NCBI GenBank assembly: GCA_030681795.1
Contig: JAUXRG010000101.1
Span: 1 to 46,016, forward strand
DNA from: Rubrivivax sp.
GTDB taxonomy: Bacteria; Pseudomonadota; Gammaproteobacteria; Burkholderiales; Burkholderiaceae_C
DNA: 46,016 bases
Direction of reading: 5' to 3'
The notes beneath the pieces are model-generated. The model saw only the letters and a program-made list of their open reading frames with translations. It did not search any database and was not told where the DNA came from. The translations under genes were made by a program, and so were the position numbers. Positions 1 through 9,011 of the stretch are shown here, piece after piece; position 1 is the first letter of the stretch; each line of letters begins with the position of its first letter.

Positions 1-184
<184 letters not shown>

Positions 185-194
185 CATGTGAGCC

Positions 195-210
195 CGCCCC
201 CGCGGGGGCG
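195..210 (+). terminator. GC hairpin between tuf and rpsJ
   Basis: A 6 bp stem CGCCCC/GGGGCG around a CGCG loop lies 10 bases after the tuf stop and is followed by CTTC rather than a T run. It could act as an attenuator or partial terminator separating str from S10, or as a 3' stabilising hairpin on tuf mRNA. The lack of a U tract makes full intrinsic termination unlikely. Confidence 0.35.
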
Positions 211-240
211 CTTCATCCTGCCCAAACCTGAGGAACTCAC

Positions 241-552
241 ATGTCCAAGCAAAAGATCCGCATTCGCCTCAAAGCCTTCGATTACAAGCTGATCGACCAG
301 TCTGCCCTGGAAATCGTCGACACCGCCAAGCGCACCGGCGCCATCGTCAAGGGCCCCGTGCCCCTGCCGACACGCATGCAGCGGTTTGACATCCTGCGCT
401 CACCGCACGTCAACAAGACCAGCCGAGACCAGTTCGAGATTCGCACGCACCAGCGCCTGATGGACATCATCGACCCCACCGACAAGACCGTGGACGCGCT
501 GATGAAGCTCGATCTGCCGGCGGGGGTGGACGTCGAAATCAAGCTGCAGTAA
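241..552 (+). CDS. rpsJ: 30S ribosomal protein S10
   Basis: This 103-residue protein has the normal full length and the family start [20 protein letters not shown]. It shows the loop motif GPVPLPTR and the hexapeptide region RSPHVNK that inserts into the 30S head. S10 is also NusJ, the partner of NusB/NusG in transcription antitermination. The ATG at 241 has GAGGA at 230-234, six bases upstream. It is separated from rplC by 150 bases that carry their own promoter candidate, so rpsJ may be transcribed mainly with tuf. Confidence 0.99.
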   Translation: MSKQKIRIRLKAFDYKLIDQSALEIVDTAKRTGAIVKGPVPLPTRMQRFDILRSPHVNKTSRDQFEIRTHQRLMDIIDPTDKTVDALMKLDLPAGVDVEIKLQ

Positions 553-566
553 ACGCGGGTCGGCGG

Positions 567-594
567 TTGCGGGATTGACCGCGGCTGCTATACT
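567..594 (+). promoter_or_regulatory. Extended -10 promoter candidate before rplC
   Basis: The sequence TGC-TATACT (TATACT at 589-594) is a good sigma-70 extended -10. A weak -35, TTGCGG at 567-572, is 16 bases upstream. About 100 bases of leader follow before the rplC start at 703, room for an autoregulatory RNA. In E. coli the S10 leader lies upstream of rpsJ; here the only sizeable gap lies after rpsJ, suggesting that the main S10-operon promoter and leader sit here. No start-site data are available, so this is inferred from sequence alone. Confidence 0.5.
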
Positions 595-702
595 CGCAGG
601 CTTTCCAGGGCCCGGCTCAGGCCGGACTCTGCATTTATCACCCCGGCCAATCGATGTCGGGATCGTGAACAAGGCGCCTCAAGTCAGGTGCTGGAGAAAA
701 CC

Positions 703-1374
703 ATGAGCATGAGCGAACAGCTCGGCTTGCTGGGCCGCAAGGTGGGCATGATGCGCATCTTCACGGACGATGGCGATGCCATCCCCGTGACCGTGCTCGA
801 CGTGTCCAACAACCGCGTCACGCAAGTCAAGACGGCTGCCACGGATGGCTACAACGCGCTGCAAGTCGCGTTCGGCGCCCGCAAGGCCAGCCGCGTCACC
901 AAGCCCGAAGCGGGGCACCTGGCCAAGGCCGGGGTCGAGGCGGGTACCGTCCTCAAGGAATTCCGCGTCACCGCAGAAATCGCCGGCCAATACAAGGCGG
1001 GCGCTGTGGTGCCGGTGAGCGTGTTCATCGCTGGCCAGAAGGTCGACGTGCAGGGCTCGTCCATCGGCAAGGGATTCGCGGGCACGATCAAGCGCCACAA
1101 TTTCAAGTCGCAGCGCGCGTCGCACGGCAACAGCCGTTCGCACAACGTGCCAGGCTCGATCTCGATGGCGCAGGATCCGGGCCGCGTATTTCCGGGCAAG
1201 AAGATGACGGGCCACATGGGCGACGAAACCGTCAGCGTGCAGAACCTCGACATCGTCCGCGTGGACGAGGCGCGTTCGCTGTTGATGGTGCGCGGCGCCG
1301 TGCCGGGTTCGAAGAACGGCCACGTGGTGGTGCGTCCGGCCATCAAGGCCCGCGTTGCGAAGGGAGCCCAGTGA
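703..1374 (+). CDS. rplC: 50S ribosomal protein L3
   Basis: L3 is an early-assembling 50S protein whose long loop reaches the peptidyl transferase centre. Recognised by [17 protein letters not shown] at the N-terminus, the loop [13 protein letters not shown], and [19 protein letters not shown], the conserved segment that carries the methylated Gln in enterobacteria. I chose ATG 703 (223 residues) because GGAG at 693-696 is six bases upstream; an in-frame GTG at 688 would add five residues but overlaps that ribosome-binding site. The stop overlaps the rplD start by one base, so translation is probably coupled. Confidence 0.98.
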   Translation: MSMSEQLGLLGRKVGMMRIFTDDGDAIPVTVLDVSNNRVTQVKTAATDGYNALQVAFGARKASRVTKPEAGHLAKAGVEAGTVLKEFRVTAEIAGQYKAGAVVPVSVFIAGQKVDVQGSSIGKGFAGTIKRHNFKSQRASHGNSRSHNVPGSISMAQDPGRVFPGKKMTGHMGDETVSVQNLDIVRVDEARSLLMVRGAVPGSKNGHVVVRPAIKARVAKGAQ

Positions 1375-1994
1375 TGCAGCTCGAGCTCCTCAACGACCAG
1401 GGTCAGGCCACCTCGAAGGTCGACGCGCCCGACACCTTGTTTGCGCGCGACTACAACGAAGCGCTGGTGCACCAGATCGTCGTCGCCTTCCAGGCCAACG
1501 CGCGCCAGGGCACCCGTGCCCAGCTCGATCGCGGCGAAGTCAAACACTCGACCAAGAAGCCATTCCGCCAGAAGGGCACCGGCCGCGCCCGCGCCGGCAT
1601 GACCTCTTCGCCTCTGTGGCGTGGGGGCGGCCGCATCTTTCCGAATCGGCCCGACGAGAACTTCTCGCACAAGGTCAACAAGAAGATGTACCGCGCCGGC
1701 ATGGCCGCCATCCTCTCGCAGCTGGCCCGTGACGGCCGCCTGGCGGTGGTGGACTCGCTCAGCGTGGATGCACCCAAGACCAAGTTGCTGGCCGCCAAGT
1801 TCAAGGCCATGGGCCTGGACTCGGTGCTGGTGATCGTCGACCAGATCGACGACAACCTGGCGCTGGCTTCGCGCAACCTGGCCAACGTGCTGGTGGTCGA
1901 ACCGCGTTATGCCGATCCGCTGTCGCTCGTCTTCTACAAGAAGGTGCTGGTGACCAAGGGCGCGATCGAGCAGCTCAAGGAGATGTTCGCATGA
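1374..1994 (+). CDS. rplD: 50S ribosomal protein L4
   Basis: This 206-residue protein starts [11 protein letters not shown] and contains the tunnel-loop segment [14 protein letters not shown]...[12 protein letters not shown], which lines the exit tunnel near the peptidyl transferase centre. Length is normal. L4 is the known autogenous repressor of the S10 operon in gammaproteobacteria; whether it acts on the leader upstream of rplC here is unknown. ATG 1374 shares its A with the rplC stop; an in-frame GTG just before it adds only one residue. The 3' end overlaps rplW by four bases (ATGA). Confidence 0.98.
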   Translation: MQLELLNDQGQATSKVDAPDTLFARDYNEALVHQIVVAFQANARQGTRAQLDRGEVKHSTKKPFRQKGTGRARAGMTSSPLWRGGGRIFPNRPDENFSHKVNKKMYRAGMAAILSQLARDGRLAVVDSLSVDAPKTKLLAAKFKAMGLDSVLVIVDQIDDNLALASRNLANVLVVEPRYADPLSLVFYKKVLVTKGAIEQLKEMFA

Positions 1995-2320
1995 GCCGCA
2001 TCAATGCCGTCGGGCAGAAGTTCGACGAAGGCCGCCTGGCCACGGTGCTGGTAGCGCCGATCATTTCCGAAAAGGCCACGCGCATCGGCGAGGGCCAGAA
2101 CCAGGTCGTGTTCAAGGTGCTGCGTGACGCGACCAAGCCCGAAATCAAGGCGGCGGTCGAGCTGATGTTCAAGGTCGAGGTGGCTGCGGTCAACACGTCC
2201 GTGCAGAAGGGCAAGGTCAAGAAATTCGGCCGCTCCATCGGCCGCCGCGACCACGTCAAGAAGGCTTGCGTGTCGCTGAAACCGGGCCAGGAGCTCAACT
2301 TCTCCGGGGAGGCCGCTTAA
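1991..2320 (+). CDS. rplW: 50S ribosomal protein L23
   Basis: L23 sits at the exit-tunnel rim and is the docking site for trigger factor and SRP. The 109-residue product contains [32 protein letters not shown] and the loop [16 protein letters not shown], both family signatures. It carries a short N-terminal leader ([19 protein letters not shown]) common in betaproteobacteria. The ATG overlaps the rplD stop in an ATGA arrangement, and the TAA stop abuts the rplB ATG with no spacer. Confidence 0.98.
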   Translation: MSRINAVGQKFDEGRLATVLVAPIISEKATRIGEGQNQVVFKVLRDATKPEIKAAVELMFKVEVAAVNTSVQKGKVKKFGRSIGRRDHVKKACVSLKPGQELNFSGEAA

Positions 2321-3145
2321 ATGGCTGTCATCAAGGTCAAGCCCACATCGCCAGGCCGTCGAGCCGTGGTCAAGGTGGTGCACAAGCACCTGCACAAGGG
2401 TGCCCCGGAAGCTTCGCTGCTGGAACCGCAGAAGCAGAACTCGGGCCGCAACAACAACGGCCACATCACCATGCGCCACAAAGGTGGGGGCCACAAGCAC
2501 CACTACCGTGTCGTCGATTTCCTGCGCAACAAGGACGGCATTCCGGCGAAGGTCGAACGCATCGAATACGACCCCAACCGCACCGCCCACATCGCGCTGC
2601 TGTGCTACGCCGACGGCGAGCGTCGATACATCATTGCCCCGCGCGGTGTAGACGCCGGTGTGACGCTGCTGAGCGGCGCCGAGGCGCCCATCAAGGCCGG
2701 TAACACGCTGCCCATTCGCAATATTCCGGTGGGTTCCATCGTGCATTGCGTGGAGATGATGCCCGGCAAGGGGGCGCAGATCGCGCGTTCGGCCGGGACG
2801 TCGGTGACGCTGATGGCGCGCGAAGGCATCTATGCGCAGCTCCGGTTGCGCTCGGGTGAAGTGCGCAAGATCCACATCGACTGCCGTGCGACGATCGGCG
2901 AGGTCAGCAATGAAGAGCACAGCCTGCGCCAGTACGGCAAGGCCGGTGCCATTCGCTGGAAGGGCATCCGCCCGACCGTGCGAGGCGTGGCGATGAACCC
3001 GGTGGATCACCCGCACGGTGGCGGCGAAGGCCGCACAGGCGAAGGCCAGCCGCAAGTGTCACCGTGGAACACGCTGACCAAGGGCTACCGTACCCGCAGT
3101 AACAAGCGCACGCAGACGTTCATCGTCTCGCGTCGCAAGAAGTGA
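2321..3145 (+). CDS. rplB: 50S ribosomal protein L2
   Basis: L2 is a primary 23S-binding protein needed for subunit joining and peptidyl transferase activity. The 274-residue product shows [22 protein letters not shown], and near the C-terminus [13 protein letters not shown], which includes the conserved His close to the active site. It ends in the basic tail IVSRRKK. GGGGAGG at 2306-2312, inside the end of rplW, is the ribosome-binding site for ATG 2321. Confidence 0.99.
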   Translation: MAVIKVKPTSPGRRAVVKVVHKHLHKGAPEASLLEPQKQNSGRNNNGHITMRHKGGGHKHHYRVVDFLRNKDGIPAKVERIEYDPNRTAHIALLCYADGERRYIIAPRGVDAGVTLLSGAEAPIKAGNTLPIRNIPVGSIVHCVEMMPGKGAQIARSAGTSVTLMAREGIYAQLRLRSGEVRKIHIDCRATIGEVSNEEHSLRQYGKAGAIRWKGIRPTVRGVAMNPVDHPHGGGEGRTGEGQPQVSPWNTLTKGYRTRSNKRTQTFIVSRRKK

Positions 3146-3155
3146 GGCCGCGCAA

Positions 3156-3431
3156 ATGGCACGTTCACTGAAAAAGGGTCCCTTCGTGGACCACCACTTG
3201 ATGGCCAAGGTCGAGAAGGCCTCTGCCACCAAGGACAAGAAGCCGATCAAGACCTGGTCGCGCCGCAGCACCATCCTGCCCGAGTTCATCGGTCTGACGG
3301 TGGCCGTGCACAACGGCAAGCAGCACGTGCCGGTCTACATGACCGACCAGATGGTCGGTCACAAGCTCGGCGAATTCGCCCTCACCCGCTTGTTCAAGGG
3401 TCACCCCGCGGACAAGAAGGCCAAGAAGTAA
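3156..3431 (+). CDS. rpsS: 30S ribosomal protein S19
   Basis: The 91-residue product begins [14 protein letters not shown], the family signature, followed by [23 protein letters not shown] and [14 protein letters not shown]19 forms a head complex with S13 and contacts the A-site tRNA region. It starts 10 bases after rplB, with GAGG overlapping the rplB stop as ribosome-binding site. Length and composition are ordinary. Confidence 0.99.
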   Translation: MARSLKKGPFVDHHLMAKVEKASATKDKKPIKTWSRRSTILPEFIGLTVAVHNGKQHVPVYMTDQMVGHKLGEFALTRLFKGHPADKKAKK

Positions 3432-3443
3432 AGGGCTGCGCGA

Positions 3444-3773
3444 ATGGAAACCAAAGCAAGTGTGCGTGGCGTTCGCCTCTCCGTGGACAAAGGCCGGCTG
3501 GTGGCCGACATGATCCGTGGCAAGAAGGTCGACCAGGCCATCAATATCCTGAGCTTCACGCAGAAAAAGGCCGCCGGCATCATCAAGAAGGCGGTCGAGT
3601 CTGCGGTGGCCAATGCCGAGCACAACGACGGTGCCGACATCGACGAGTTGAAGATCAAGTCGATCTACGTCGAGCAAGGTGCGATCCTGAAGCGCTTTTC
3701 CGCGCGGGCCAAAGGCCGCGGCGCGCGCATCAGCAAGGGCACCTGTCACATCTACGTGACCGTCGGCAACTGA
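3444..3773 (+). CDS. rplV: 50S ribosomal protein L22
   Basis: L22 binds 23S rRNA, and its extended hairpin lines the exit tunnel, where macrolide-resistance mutations map. The 109-residue product has [22 protein letters not shown] and the hairpin-containing C-terminal part [23 protein letters not shown]. It starts directly METKASVRG without the longer leader seen in some bacteria. Twelve bases separate it from rpsS. Confidence 0.99.
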   Translation: METKASVRGVRLSVDKGRLVADMIRGKKVDQAINILSFTQKKAAGIIKKAVESAVANAEHNDGADIDELKIKSIYVEQGAILKRFSARAKGRGARISKGTCHIYVTVGN

Positions 3774-3789
3774 GGAGCTGGGAAAGAAC

Positions 3790-4677
3790 ATGGGACAAAA
3801 AATCCACCCGACCGGCTTCCGTCTTGCGGTCACCCGCGCCTGGCAGTCGCGCTGGTTCGCCAACCGCCGCAACTTCGCCGGCATGCTGGCCGAAGACCTG
3901 AAGGTCCGCGAGTACCTGCGTGCCAAGCTCAAGAGTGCCGCGGTGTCGCGCATCCTCATCGAGCGTCCGGCCAAGAATGCCCGCATCACGATCTTCTCGG
4001 CGCGCCCGGGCGTGGTGATCGGAAAGAAGGGTGAGGACATCGAGAACCTCAAGGCCGAACTGACGCGCCGCCTGGGCGTGCCGGTGGCGGTCAACATCGA
4101 AGAAATCCGCAAGCCGGAAGTCGATGCGCAGCTCATCGCCGACAGCATCACCCAGCAGCTCGAGAAGCGGATCATGTTCCGCCGCGCCATGAAGCGCGCG
4201 ATGCAGAATGCCATGCGCCTGGGCGCGCTGGGTATCAAGATCATGTCCTCGGGCCGCTTGAACGGTATCGAAATCGCCCGCTGCGAGTGGTACCGCGAAG
4301 GCCGCGTGCCGCTACACACCCTCAAGGCCGACATCGACTATGGCTTCTCCGAAGCCAGGACAACCTACGGCGTGATTGGCGTGAAGGTATGGGTCTATCG
4401 TGGTGACCGCTTGGCCAATGGCGAAGCCCCGCAACTGGCCAAGACCGATGGGGGTGACGATGACCGTCGCAATCGCCGCGGGCCTCGCCCTGGTGCCCCC
4501 GGCGCAGGCCGTGGCGGACGCCCGGGTGACCGCGGTGCCCCGCGCAGTGATGCCGGGCCGGCCACTGCAGCGCCTGCCGGCGCGCCGGCTGAAGGCCCCA
4601 AAGGGCCGGCCGTCAAGCGCGTTCGTCGCGCTGCCCCGCCCGCTGCGCCTGCGGCTGGCGAGACCAAAGGAGAATAA
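3790..4677 (+). CDS. rpsC: 30S ribosomal protein S3 with long C-terminal tail
   Basis: S3 lies at the mRNA entry channel and helps helicase activity of the ribosome. Residues 1-210 form the normal protein: [11 protein letters not shown] at the start, a KH domain with the GXXG-type loop IGKKGED near residue 80, and the C-domain motif [15 protein letters not shown]. Residues about 211-295 are an 85-residue low-complexity tail rich in Gly, Pro, Ala and Arg. Such tails occur in other Burkholderiales S3 proteins and are probably disordered and RNA-contacting. The total of 295 residues compares with about 233 in E. coli. Confidence 0.98.
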   Translation: MGQKIHPTGFRLAVTRAWQSRWFANRRNFAGMLAEDLKVREYLRAKLKSAAVSRILIERPAKNARITIFSARPGVVIGKKGEDIENLKAELTRRLGVPVAVNIEEIRKPEVDAQLIADSITQQLEKRIMFRRAMKRAMQNAMRLGALGIKIMSSGRLNGIEIARCEWYREGRVPLHTLKADIDYGFSEARTTYGVIGVKVWVYRGDRLANGEAPQLAKTDGGDDDRRNRRGPRPGAPGAGRGGRPGDRGAPRSDAGPATAAPAGAPAEGPKGPAVKRVRRAAPPAAPAAGETKGE

Positions 4678-4679
4678 CG

Positions 4680-5096
4680 ATGCTGCAACCAGCACGTCGA
4701 AAGTACCGCAAGGAGCAAAAGGGCCGCAACACCGGCCTTGCGACTCGCGGTGCGAATGTGTCTTTCGGCGAATTCGGGCTCAAGGCCACCGAGCGCGGCC
4801 GCATCACGGCGCGCCAGATCGAGGCCGCCCGGCGGGCCATCTCGCGCCACATCAAGCGCGGGGGCCGCATCTTCATCCGCATCTTCCCCGACAAGCCGAT
4901 TTCGCAGAAGCCGGCCGAAGTGCGCATGGGTAACGGCAAAGGCAATCCCGAGTACTACGTGGCCGAGATCCAGCCCGGCAAGGTGCTGTACGAAATCAAT
5001 GGCGTGCCAGAGCAACTCGCCCGCGAGGCCTTCTTGCTCGCCTCGGCCAAGCTGCCCCTGCGCACGACATTCGTCATGCGCCAGGTCGGCGCCTGA
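4680..5096 (+). CDS. rplP: 50S ribosomal protein L16
   Basis: L16 stabilises the A-site tRNA elbow on the 50S. The 138-residue product starts [16 protein letters not shown] and contains [20 protein letters not shown] and [18 protein letters not shown], where the conserved hydroxylated Arg would lie just upstream. AGGAG at 4668-4672 precedes ATG 4680. It lies two bases after rpsC, as expected for the S10 operon. Confidence 0.99.
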   Translation: MLQPARRKYRKEQKGRNTGLATRGANVSFGEFGLKATERGRITARQIEAARRAISRHIKRGGRIFIRIFPDKPISQKPAEVRMGNGKGNPEYYVAEIQPGKVLYEINGVPEQLAREAFLLASAKLPLRTTFVMRQVGA

Positions 5097-5114
5097 ACGC
5101 CAGGAGAGACGCAA

Positions 5115-5321
5115 ATGAAAACATCCGAACTGCGCGCCAAGGAAGTCACGGCGCTGGAAAAGGAAGTCTCCGACCTGCTCAAGGCCCACTTCGGCCTGCG
5201 CATGCAGAAGGCGACGCAGCAACTCACCAACCACACTCAGCTGGGCAACACCCGCCGCGATATCGCGCGCGTGAAAACCATCATCGCTGAGAAGAAGCGT
5301 CAGACAGGGGCCGCCCAATGA
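5115..5321 (+). CDS. rpmC: 50S ribosomal protein L29
   Basis: This small helical protein at the tunnel exit neighbours L23. The 68-residue product starts [18 protein letters not shown] and ends [18 protein letters not shown], the canonical L29 C-terminal helix. AGGAGA at 5101-5106 is the ribosome-binding site. The stop overlaps the rpsQ start (ATGA), so the two are coupled. Confidence 0.98.
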   Translation: MKTSELRAKEVTALEKEVSDLLKAHFGLRMQKATQQLTNHTQLGNTRRDIARVKTIIAEKKRQTGAAQ

Positions 5322-5599
5322 GCGAAGCACAAGCCGCCACCCCGGCGAAGAACACCCGCACGCTGGTGGGGCGCGTCGTCAGCGACAAGCGCAGCAAGAC
5401 GATCACGGTGCTCGTTGAGCGCCGCACCGCTCACGAGCTGTACGGCAAGATCGTCGCCAAGTCCCGCAAGTACCACGCCCACGACGAGAATGGCGAGTAC
5501 AAGACAGGCGACCTGGTCGAAATTGCCGAGGGTCGGCCGATCAGCAAGACGAAGTCCTGGGTCGTGACGCGACTCGTAGAGAAGGCCAAACTCGTCTAG
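5318..5599 (+). CDS. rpsQ: 30S ribosomal protein S17
   Basis: S17 is a primary 16S-binding OB-fold protein of the 30S body. The 93-residue product has [45 protein letters not shown] and the C-terminal [18 protein letters not shown], all family hallmarks. In most bacteria rplN follows directly as the first spc gene; here a peroxiredoxin gene and 174 bases with a promoter come between. Confidence 0.99.
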   Translation: MSEAQAATPAKNTRTLVGRVVSDKRSKTITVLVERRTAHELYGKIVAKSRKYHAHDENGEYKTGDLVEIAEGRPISKTKSWVVTRLVEKAKLV

Positions 5600-5695
5600 A
5601 GATTGAAGCCGGGGCATGGCCCCGCACCATTGCCGAAGCGACCGGACGCTGATCACCGCAGCCCGGTCGTTCTTTTCTTCAGCCAGGAACATCGT

Positions 5696-6211
5696 ATGTT
5701 GAAAGTCGGAGACAAGCTGCCCGCTGGCAGTCTGCTGGAATTCATCGAGGTCGAGGGCGGCGGCTGCTCGCTCGGGCCGAACAGTTTCGACATCGGCAAG
5801 GCCACCGCCGGCAAGAAGATCGCCCTCTTCGCGCTGCCCGGCGCCTACACGCCCACCTGTTCGGCCAAGCATGTGCCGGGCTACGTGGAGCAGGCCGAGG
5901 CCCTGAAGGCGGCGGGGGTGGACGAGATCTGGTGCATGGCAGTCAACGACGCCTTCGTCATGGGCGCCTGGGGCCGTGAACTGAAGACCGCCGGCAAGGT
6001 GCGCATGATGGCTGACGGCAATGCCGACTTCGCCAAGGCCAGCGGGCTCACGCTGGACCTCACCGCAAAGGGCATGGGCGTGCGCATGCAGCGCTGCTCG
6101 ATGCTGGTGGCGGATGGTGTGGTGAAGACGCTGAACATCGAAGGCCCTGGGAAGTTCGAGGTCAGTGACGCCGGCACGATGCTCAAGCAAGCCGCGGAAG
6201 TGCTGGCCTGA
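5696..6211 (+). CDS. Peroxiredoxin of the Prx5 (PMP20-like) type
   Basis: A thiol peroxidase reducing H2O2 or organic peroxides in the cytoplasm. The 171-residue product carries the active-site motif PGAYTPTC, with peroxidatic Cys55 and Thr52, the Prx5-type segment WCMAVNDAFVMGAWG, and Arg130 in GVRMQR, which fits the conserved catalytic Arg. Cys80 and Cys134 are other cysteines; no standard resolving Cys is evident, so it may use glutathione or glutaredoxin. ATG 5696 is chosen because AGGA at 5685-5688 is seven bases upstream; an in-frame start at 5603 would add 31 non-conserved residues. It is co-directional with the S10 genes, 96 bases after rpsQ. Confidence 0.93.
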   Translation: MLKVGDKLPAGSLLEFIEVEGGGCSLGPNSFDIGKATAGKKIALFALPGAYTPTCSAKHVPGYVEQAEALKAAGVDEIWCMAVNDAFVMGAWGRELKTAGKVRMMADGNADFAKASGLTLDLTAKGMGVRMQRCSMLVADGVVKTLNIEGPGKFEVSDAGTMLKQAAEVLA

Positions 6212-6223
6212 CGTCAAAGACGG

Positions 6224-6253
6224 TTGACGCGCGCAGGTTGTGCGTGCGATAAT
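6224..6253 (+). promoter_or_regulatory. Sigma-70 promoter for the spc operon
   Basis: TTGACG at 6224-6229 and GATAAT at 6248-6253, with an 18-base spacer, form a near-consensus promoter just after the peroxiredoxin stop. It is about 130 bases upstream of rplN at 6386, so transcripts would have a long leader. This is the best promoter I can read in the ribosomal region and would let the spc genes be made independently of S10 and of the peroxiredoxin gene. Confidence 0.72.
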
Positions 6254-6385
6254 TGAATGCTTCGCCGTTGAAAAGCCTTCTGGCGTTCGCCAGCAGGCGA
6301 ACCAACGGATCCACCCATACACGGGCCCAAGACTGACCACTGCGGTGTCGCAAGACGCCAAGGCGGGGCAAGTTGGGGAGACACA

Positions 6386-6754
6386 ATGATCCAAATGCAA
6401 ACGCGGCTTGACGTGGCCGATAACACGGGCGCGAAGTCCGTCATGTGCATCAAGGTGCTCGGCGGCTCCAAGCGTCGCTACGCCGGCATCGGTGACGTCA
6501 TCAAGGTCAGCATCAAGGAGGCCGCGCCGCGCGGTCGCGTCAAAAAGGGCGAGGTCTACAGCGCCGTGGTGGTCCGCACCGCCAAGGGCGTGCGCCGCCA
6601 GGACGGTTCGCTGATCAAGTTCGACGGCAATGCGGCCGTGCTGCTCAATGCCAAGCTCGAACCCATCGGCACCCGCATCTTCGGCCCGGTGACGCGCGAG
6701 TTGCGCACCGAGCGCTTCATGAAGATCGTTTCGCTGGCCCCCGAAGTGCTTTGA
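6386..6754 (+). CDS. rplN: 50S ribosomal protein L14
   Basis: L14 sits at the subunit interface and is the binding site of RsfS. The 122-residue product is almost canonical: [28 protein letters not shown], the loop ASRRGRVKKG equivalent ([12 protein letters not shown]), and [10 protein letters not shown]...[19 protein letters not shown] at 6373-6378 precedes the ATG. It is the first gene behind the promoter at 6224-6253. Confidence 0.99.
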   Translation: MIQMQTRLDVADNTGAKSVMCIKVLGGSKRRYAGIGDVIKVSIKEAAPRGRVKKGEVYSAVVVRTAKGVRRQDGSLIKFDGNAAVLLNAKLEPIGTRIFGPVTRELRTERFMKIVSLAPEVL

Positions 6755-6778
6755 CGCACCGCTCCTGAGGACTCGACC

Positions 6779-7096
6779 ATGAACAAGATTCGCAAGGGCG
6801 ACCAAGTCATCGTGACGACTGGCCGCGACAAGGGCAAGCGCGGCACGGTGTCGCTGCGCGTCGACGAAAATCGCATCGTTGTCGATGGCGTGAACGTGGT
6901 GAAAAAGCACGTCAAGCCCAATCCGCTCAAGGGCACGACCGGTGGCGTGGTGGACAAGACCATGCCCATCCACCAGTCCAACGTGGCGATCTACAACGCG
7001 GCCACGGGCAAGGGTGACCGTGTGGGCATCAAGCTGCTGACCGATGGCAAGAAGGTCCGCGTTTTCAAGTCCAGCGGCGAAGAGATCAAGGCTTAA
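6779..7096 (+). CDS. rplX: 50S ribosomal protein L24
   Basis: L24 initiates 50S assembly and lies near the tunnel exit. The 105-residue product has the KOW motif [19 protein letters not shown] at the N-terminus and [11 protein letters not shown], both typical, with [19 protein letters not shown] further on. GAGGA lies before ATG 6779. The ordering rplN-rplX-rplE is the standard spc order. Confidence 0.99.
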   Translation: MNKIRKGDQVIVTTGRDKGKRGTVSLRVDENRIVVDGVNVVKKHVKPNPLKGTTGGVVDKTMPIHQSNVAIYNAATGKGDRVGIKLLTDGKKVRVFKSSGEEIKA

Positions 7097-7129
7097 TCGC
7101 CAAGCATATGAGCCAAGGGTTAATGCATC

Positions 7130-7714
7130 ATGGCAAAAACTAAAGCAGCAGCGGCCGCCACCGGCCCGGCCCCGCAGGCCCGTCTGCAGACCATTTACCG
7201 CGAGAAGATCGTTCCCGATCTGATGGCCAAGTTCGGCTTCACCTCGGTGATGCAGGTGCCGCGCCTGCAGAAGATCACGCTCAACATGGGTGTGAGCGAA
7301 GCGGTTTCCGACAAGAAGGTGATGGACAACGCCGTTGGCGATCTGACCAAGATCGCCGGCCAGAAGCCCGTCGTCACCATGAGCAAGAGGCCGATCGCCG
7401 GTTTCAAGATCCGCGAAAACCAGGCCATCGGTGCCATGGTCACTTTGCGCGGCGTGCGGATGTACGAATTCCTGGACCGCTTCGTCACCGTGGCGCTGCC
7501 GCGGGTCCGCGATTTCCGCGGCATTTCTGGCCGCAGCTTCGACGGCCGGGGCAACTACAACACCGGCGTCAAAGAGCAGATCATCTTCCCCGAGATCGAG
7601 TACGACAAGATCGACGTGATCCGTGGGATGAATATCAGCATCACGACCAGCGCGAAGACCGACGACGAGTGCAGGGCACTGCTGACGGCCTTCAAATTCC
7701 CGTTCAAGAACTGA
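7130..7714 (+). CDS. rplE: 50S ribosomal protein L5
   Basis: L5 binds 5S rRNA and contacts the P-site tRNA. The core shows [53 protein letters not shown] and [20 protein letters not shown]. At 194 residues it is about 15 longer than the usual 179 because of an N-terminal Ala/Lys-rich leader ([16 protein letters not shown]). The ATG at 7130 directly precedes this leader and no alternative in-frame start with a better ribosome-binding site is visible. Confidence 0.98.
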   Translation: MAKTKAAAAATGPAPQARLQTIYREKIVPDLMAKFGFTSVMQVPRLQKITLNMGVSEAVSDKKVMDNAVGDLTKIAGQKPVVTMSKRPIAGFKIRENQAIGAMVTLRGVRMYEFLDRFVTVALPRVRDFRGISGRSFDGRGNYNTGVKEQIIFPEIEYDKIDVIRGMNISITTSAKTDDECRALLTAFKFPFKN

Positions 7715-7723
7715 AGGCAAGAC

Positions 7724-8029
7724 ATGGCTAAAACGTCCGTCAAGCAGCGCGAATTGAAGCGCGAGAAGCTGGTCGCCAAGTACGCCAAGAAGTACGCTGA
7801 GCTCAAGGCCGTCGCCAACGACGCGCAGCGCACGGACGAAGAGCGCTACGCCGCACGCCTTGAGTTGCAGAAGTTGCCCCGCAACGCCAACCCGACGCGG
7901 CTGCGCAACCGTTGCGCACTCACCGGCCGTGGCCGTGGCACGTTCCGCATGTTCGGCCTGGGCCGCAACAAGATCCGTGAGCTCGCCTTCAAGGGCGACA
8001 TCCCCGGTGTGGTCAAGGCCAGCTGGTGA
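7724..8029 (+). CDS. rpsN: 30S ribosomal protein S14 (zinc-free long form)
   Basis: S14 completes the 30S head near the decoding site. The 101-residue product starts [15 protein letters not shown] and ends [23 protein letters not shown]. Only one Cys is present in the [13 protein letters not shown] segment, so this is the long C-minus type without the CXXC zinc ribbon. It is the single copy seen here, in its standard place after rplE. Confidence 0.99.
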   Translation: MAKTSVKQRELKREKLVAKYAKKYAELKAVANDAQRTDEERYAARLELQKLPRNANPTRLRNRCALTGRGRGTFRMFGLGRNKIRELAFKGDIPGVVKASW

Positions 8030-8056
8030 TCCGGCGAGAAGATCAGGAGATTTTTC

Positions 8057-8452
8057 ATGAGCATGAGTGATCCCATCGCCGACATGCTGACCCGCATCCG
8101 CAACGCGCAAGCTGTGGACAAGGCCGTGGTCAACATGCCGTCGTCCAAGCTGAAGATTGCGATCGCGCAAGTGCTGAAGGACGAGGGCTATATCGACGGC
8201 TTCGCCGTGCGAAACGAGGGCGGCAAGGCCGAACTCGATATCGCGCTGAAGTACTACGCCGGTCGCCCCGTCATCGAGCGTATCGAGCGTGTCAGCCGTC
8301 CCGGCTTGCGCATCTACAAGGGCCGCGACGCCATTCCGCAGGTGATGAACGGTCTGGGGGTGGCGATCGTCACCACGCCCAAGGGCGTCATGACCGACCG
8401 CAAGGCCCGCCAGACCGGTGTCGGTGGCGAAGTCCTGTGTTACGTGGCCTAA
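8057..8452 (+). CDS. rpsH: 30S ribosomal protein S8
   Basis: S8 binds the central domain of 16S rRNA and in E. coli represses the spc operon by binding rplE mRNA. The 131-residue product has [35 protein letters not shown] and the C-terminal [14 protein letters not shown] and [21 protein letters not shown] segments. ATG 8057 is supported by AGGAG at 8045-8049, seven bases away; an in-frame ATG six bases on is less well placed. Confidence 0.99.
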   Translation: MSMSDPIADMLTRIRNAQAVDKAVVNMPSSKLKIAIAQVLKDEGYIDGFAVRNEGGKAELDIALKYYAGRPVIERIERVSRPGLRIYKGRDAIPQVMNGLGVAIVTTPKGVMTDRKARQTGVGGEVLCYVA

Positions 8453-8466
8453 GGGGGAGCTGAGAA

Positions 8467-9000
8467 ATGTCCCGCGTAGGAAAGATGCCGGTCGCCGTCC
8501 CGCAAGGCGTGGATGTGGCGATCACGGCCGATCAAATCACCGTCAAGGGCAGCAACGGCACGCTCGTGCGTACCTTGCACCCGCTCGTGGCGCTCAAGAA
8601 CGATGCCGGCATGATCAGTTTCACCCCGGTCAACGGGTCGGCCCAGGCCGACGCGCTCAGCGGCACCTTCCGTGCGCTGGTGGCCAACATGGTGGGTGGC
8701 GTGAGCAAGGGCTTCGAGAAGAAGCTCAACCTGGTGGGGGTGGGCTTTCGCGCCCAGGCCCAGGGCCAGAAGTTGAACCTGCAGATCGGCTATTCGCACC
8801 CGGTGGTCAAGGAAATGCCCGCTGGCATCAAGGTGGTCACGCCGACGCAGACCGAGATCGTCATCACGGGCCCCGACCGCCAGGTGGTGGGCCAGTTGGC
8901 AGCCGAAGTGCGTGCCTTCCGTCCCCCCGAGCCGTACAAGGGCAAGGGCATCCGCTACGCCGGTGAGCGCGTGGTGCTGAAAGAGACGAAGAAGAAGTAA
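8467..9000 (+). CDS. rplF: 50S ribosomal protein L6
   Basis: L6 lies at the base of the L7/L12 stalk by the factor-binding site. The 177-residue product begins [16 protein letters not shown] and contains [20 protein letters not shown] and the C-terminal [24 protein letters not shown], the diagnostic L6 end. GGGGAG precedes the ATG. Length is normal. Confidence 0.99.
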   Translation: MSRVGKMPVAVPQGVDVAITADQITVKGSNGTLVRTLHPLVALKNDAGMISFTPVNGSAQADALSGTFRALVANMVGGVSKGFEKKLNLVGVGFRAQAQGQKLNLQIGYSHPVVKEMPAGIKVVTPTQTEIVITGPDRQVVGQLAAEVRAFRPPEPYKGKGIRYAGERVVLKETKKK

Positions 9001-9011
9001 GGAGTGCAGCT

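Noticed and set aside
575..594. TTGACC paired with TATACT as a classical promoter
   Set aside because: Only 8 bases separate them; the extended -10 with TTGCGG upstream is the workable reading.
5603..5695. Upstream extension of the peroxiredoxin by 31 residues
   Set aside because: It is not conserved in the family, and AGGA seven bases before ATG 5696 supports the shorter start.
5300..8170. A 956-codon - strand frame across rpsQ, the peroxiredoxin gene and rplN-rpsH
   Set aside because: It is antisense to many conserved ribosomal genes and rich in His/Asp/Leu shadow composition.
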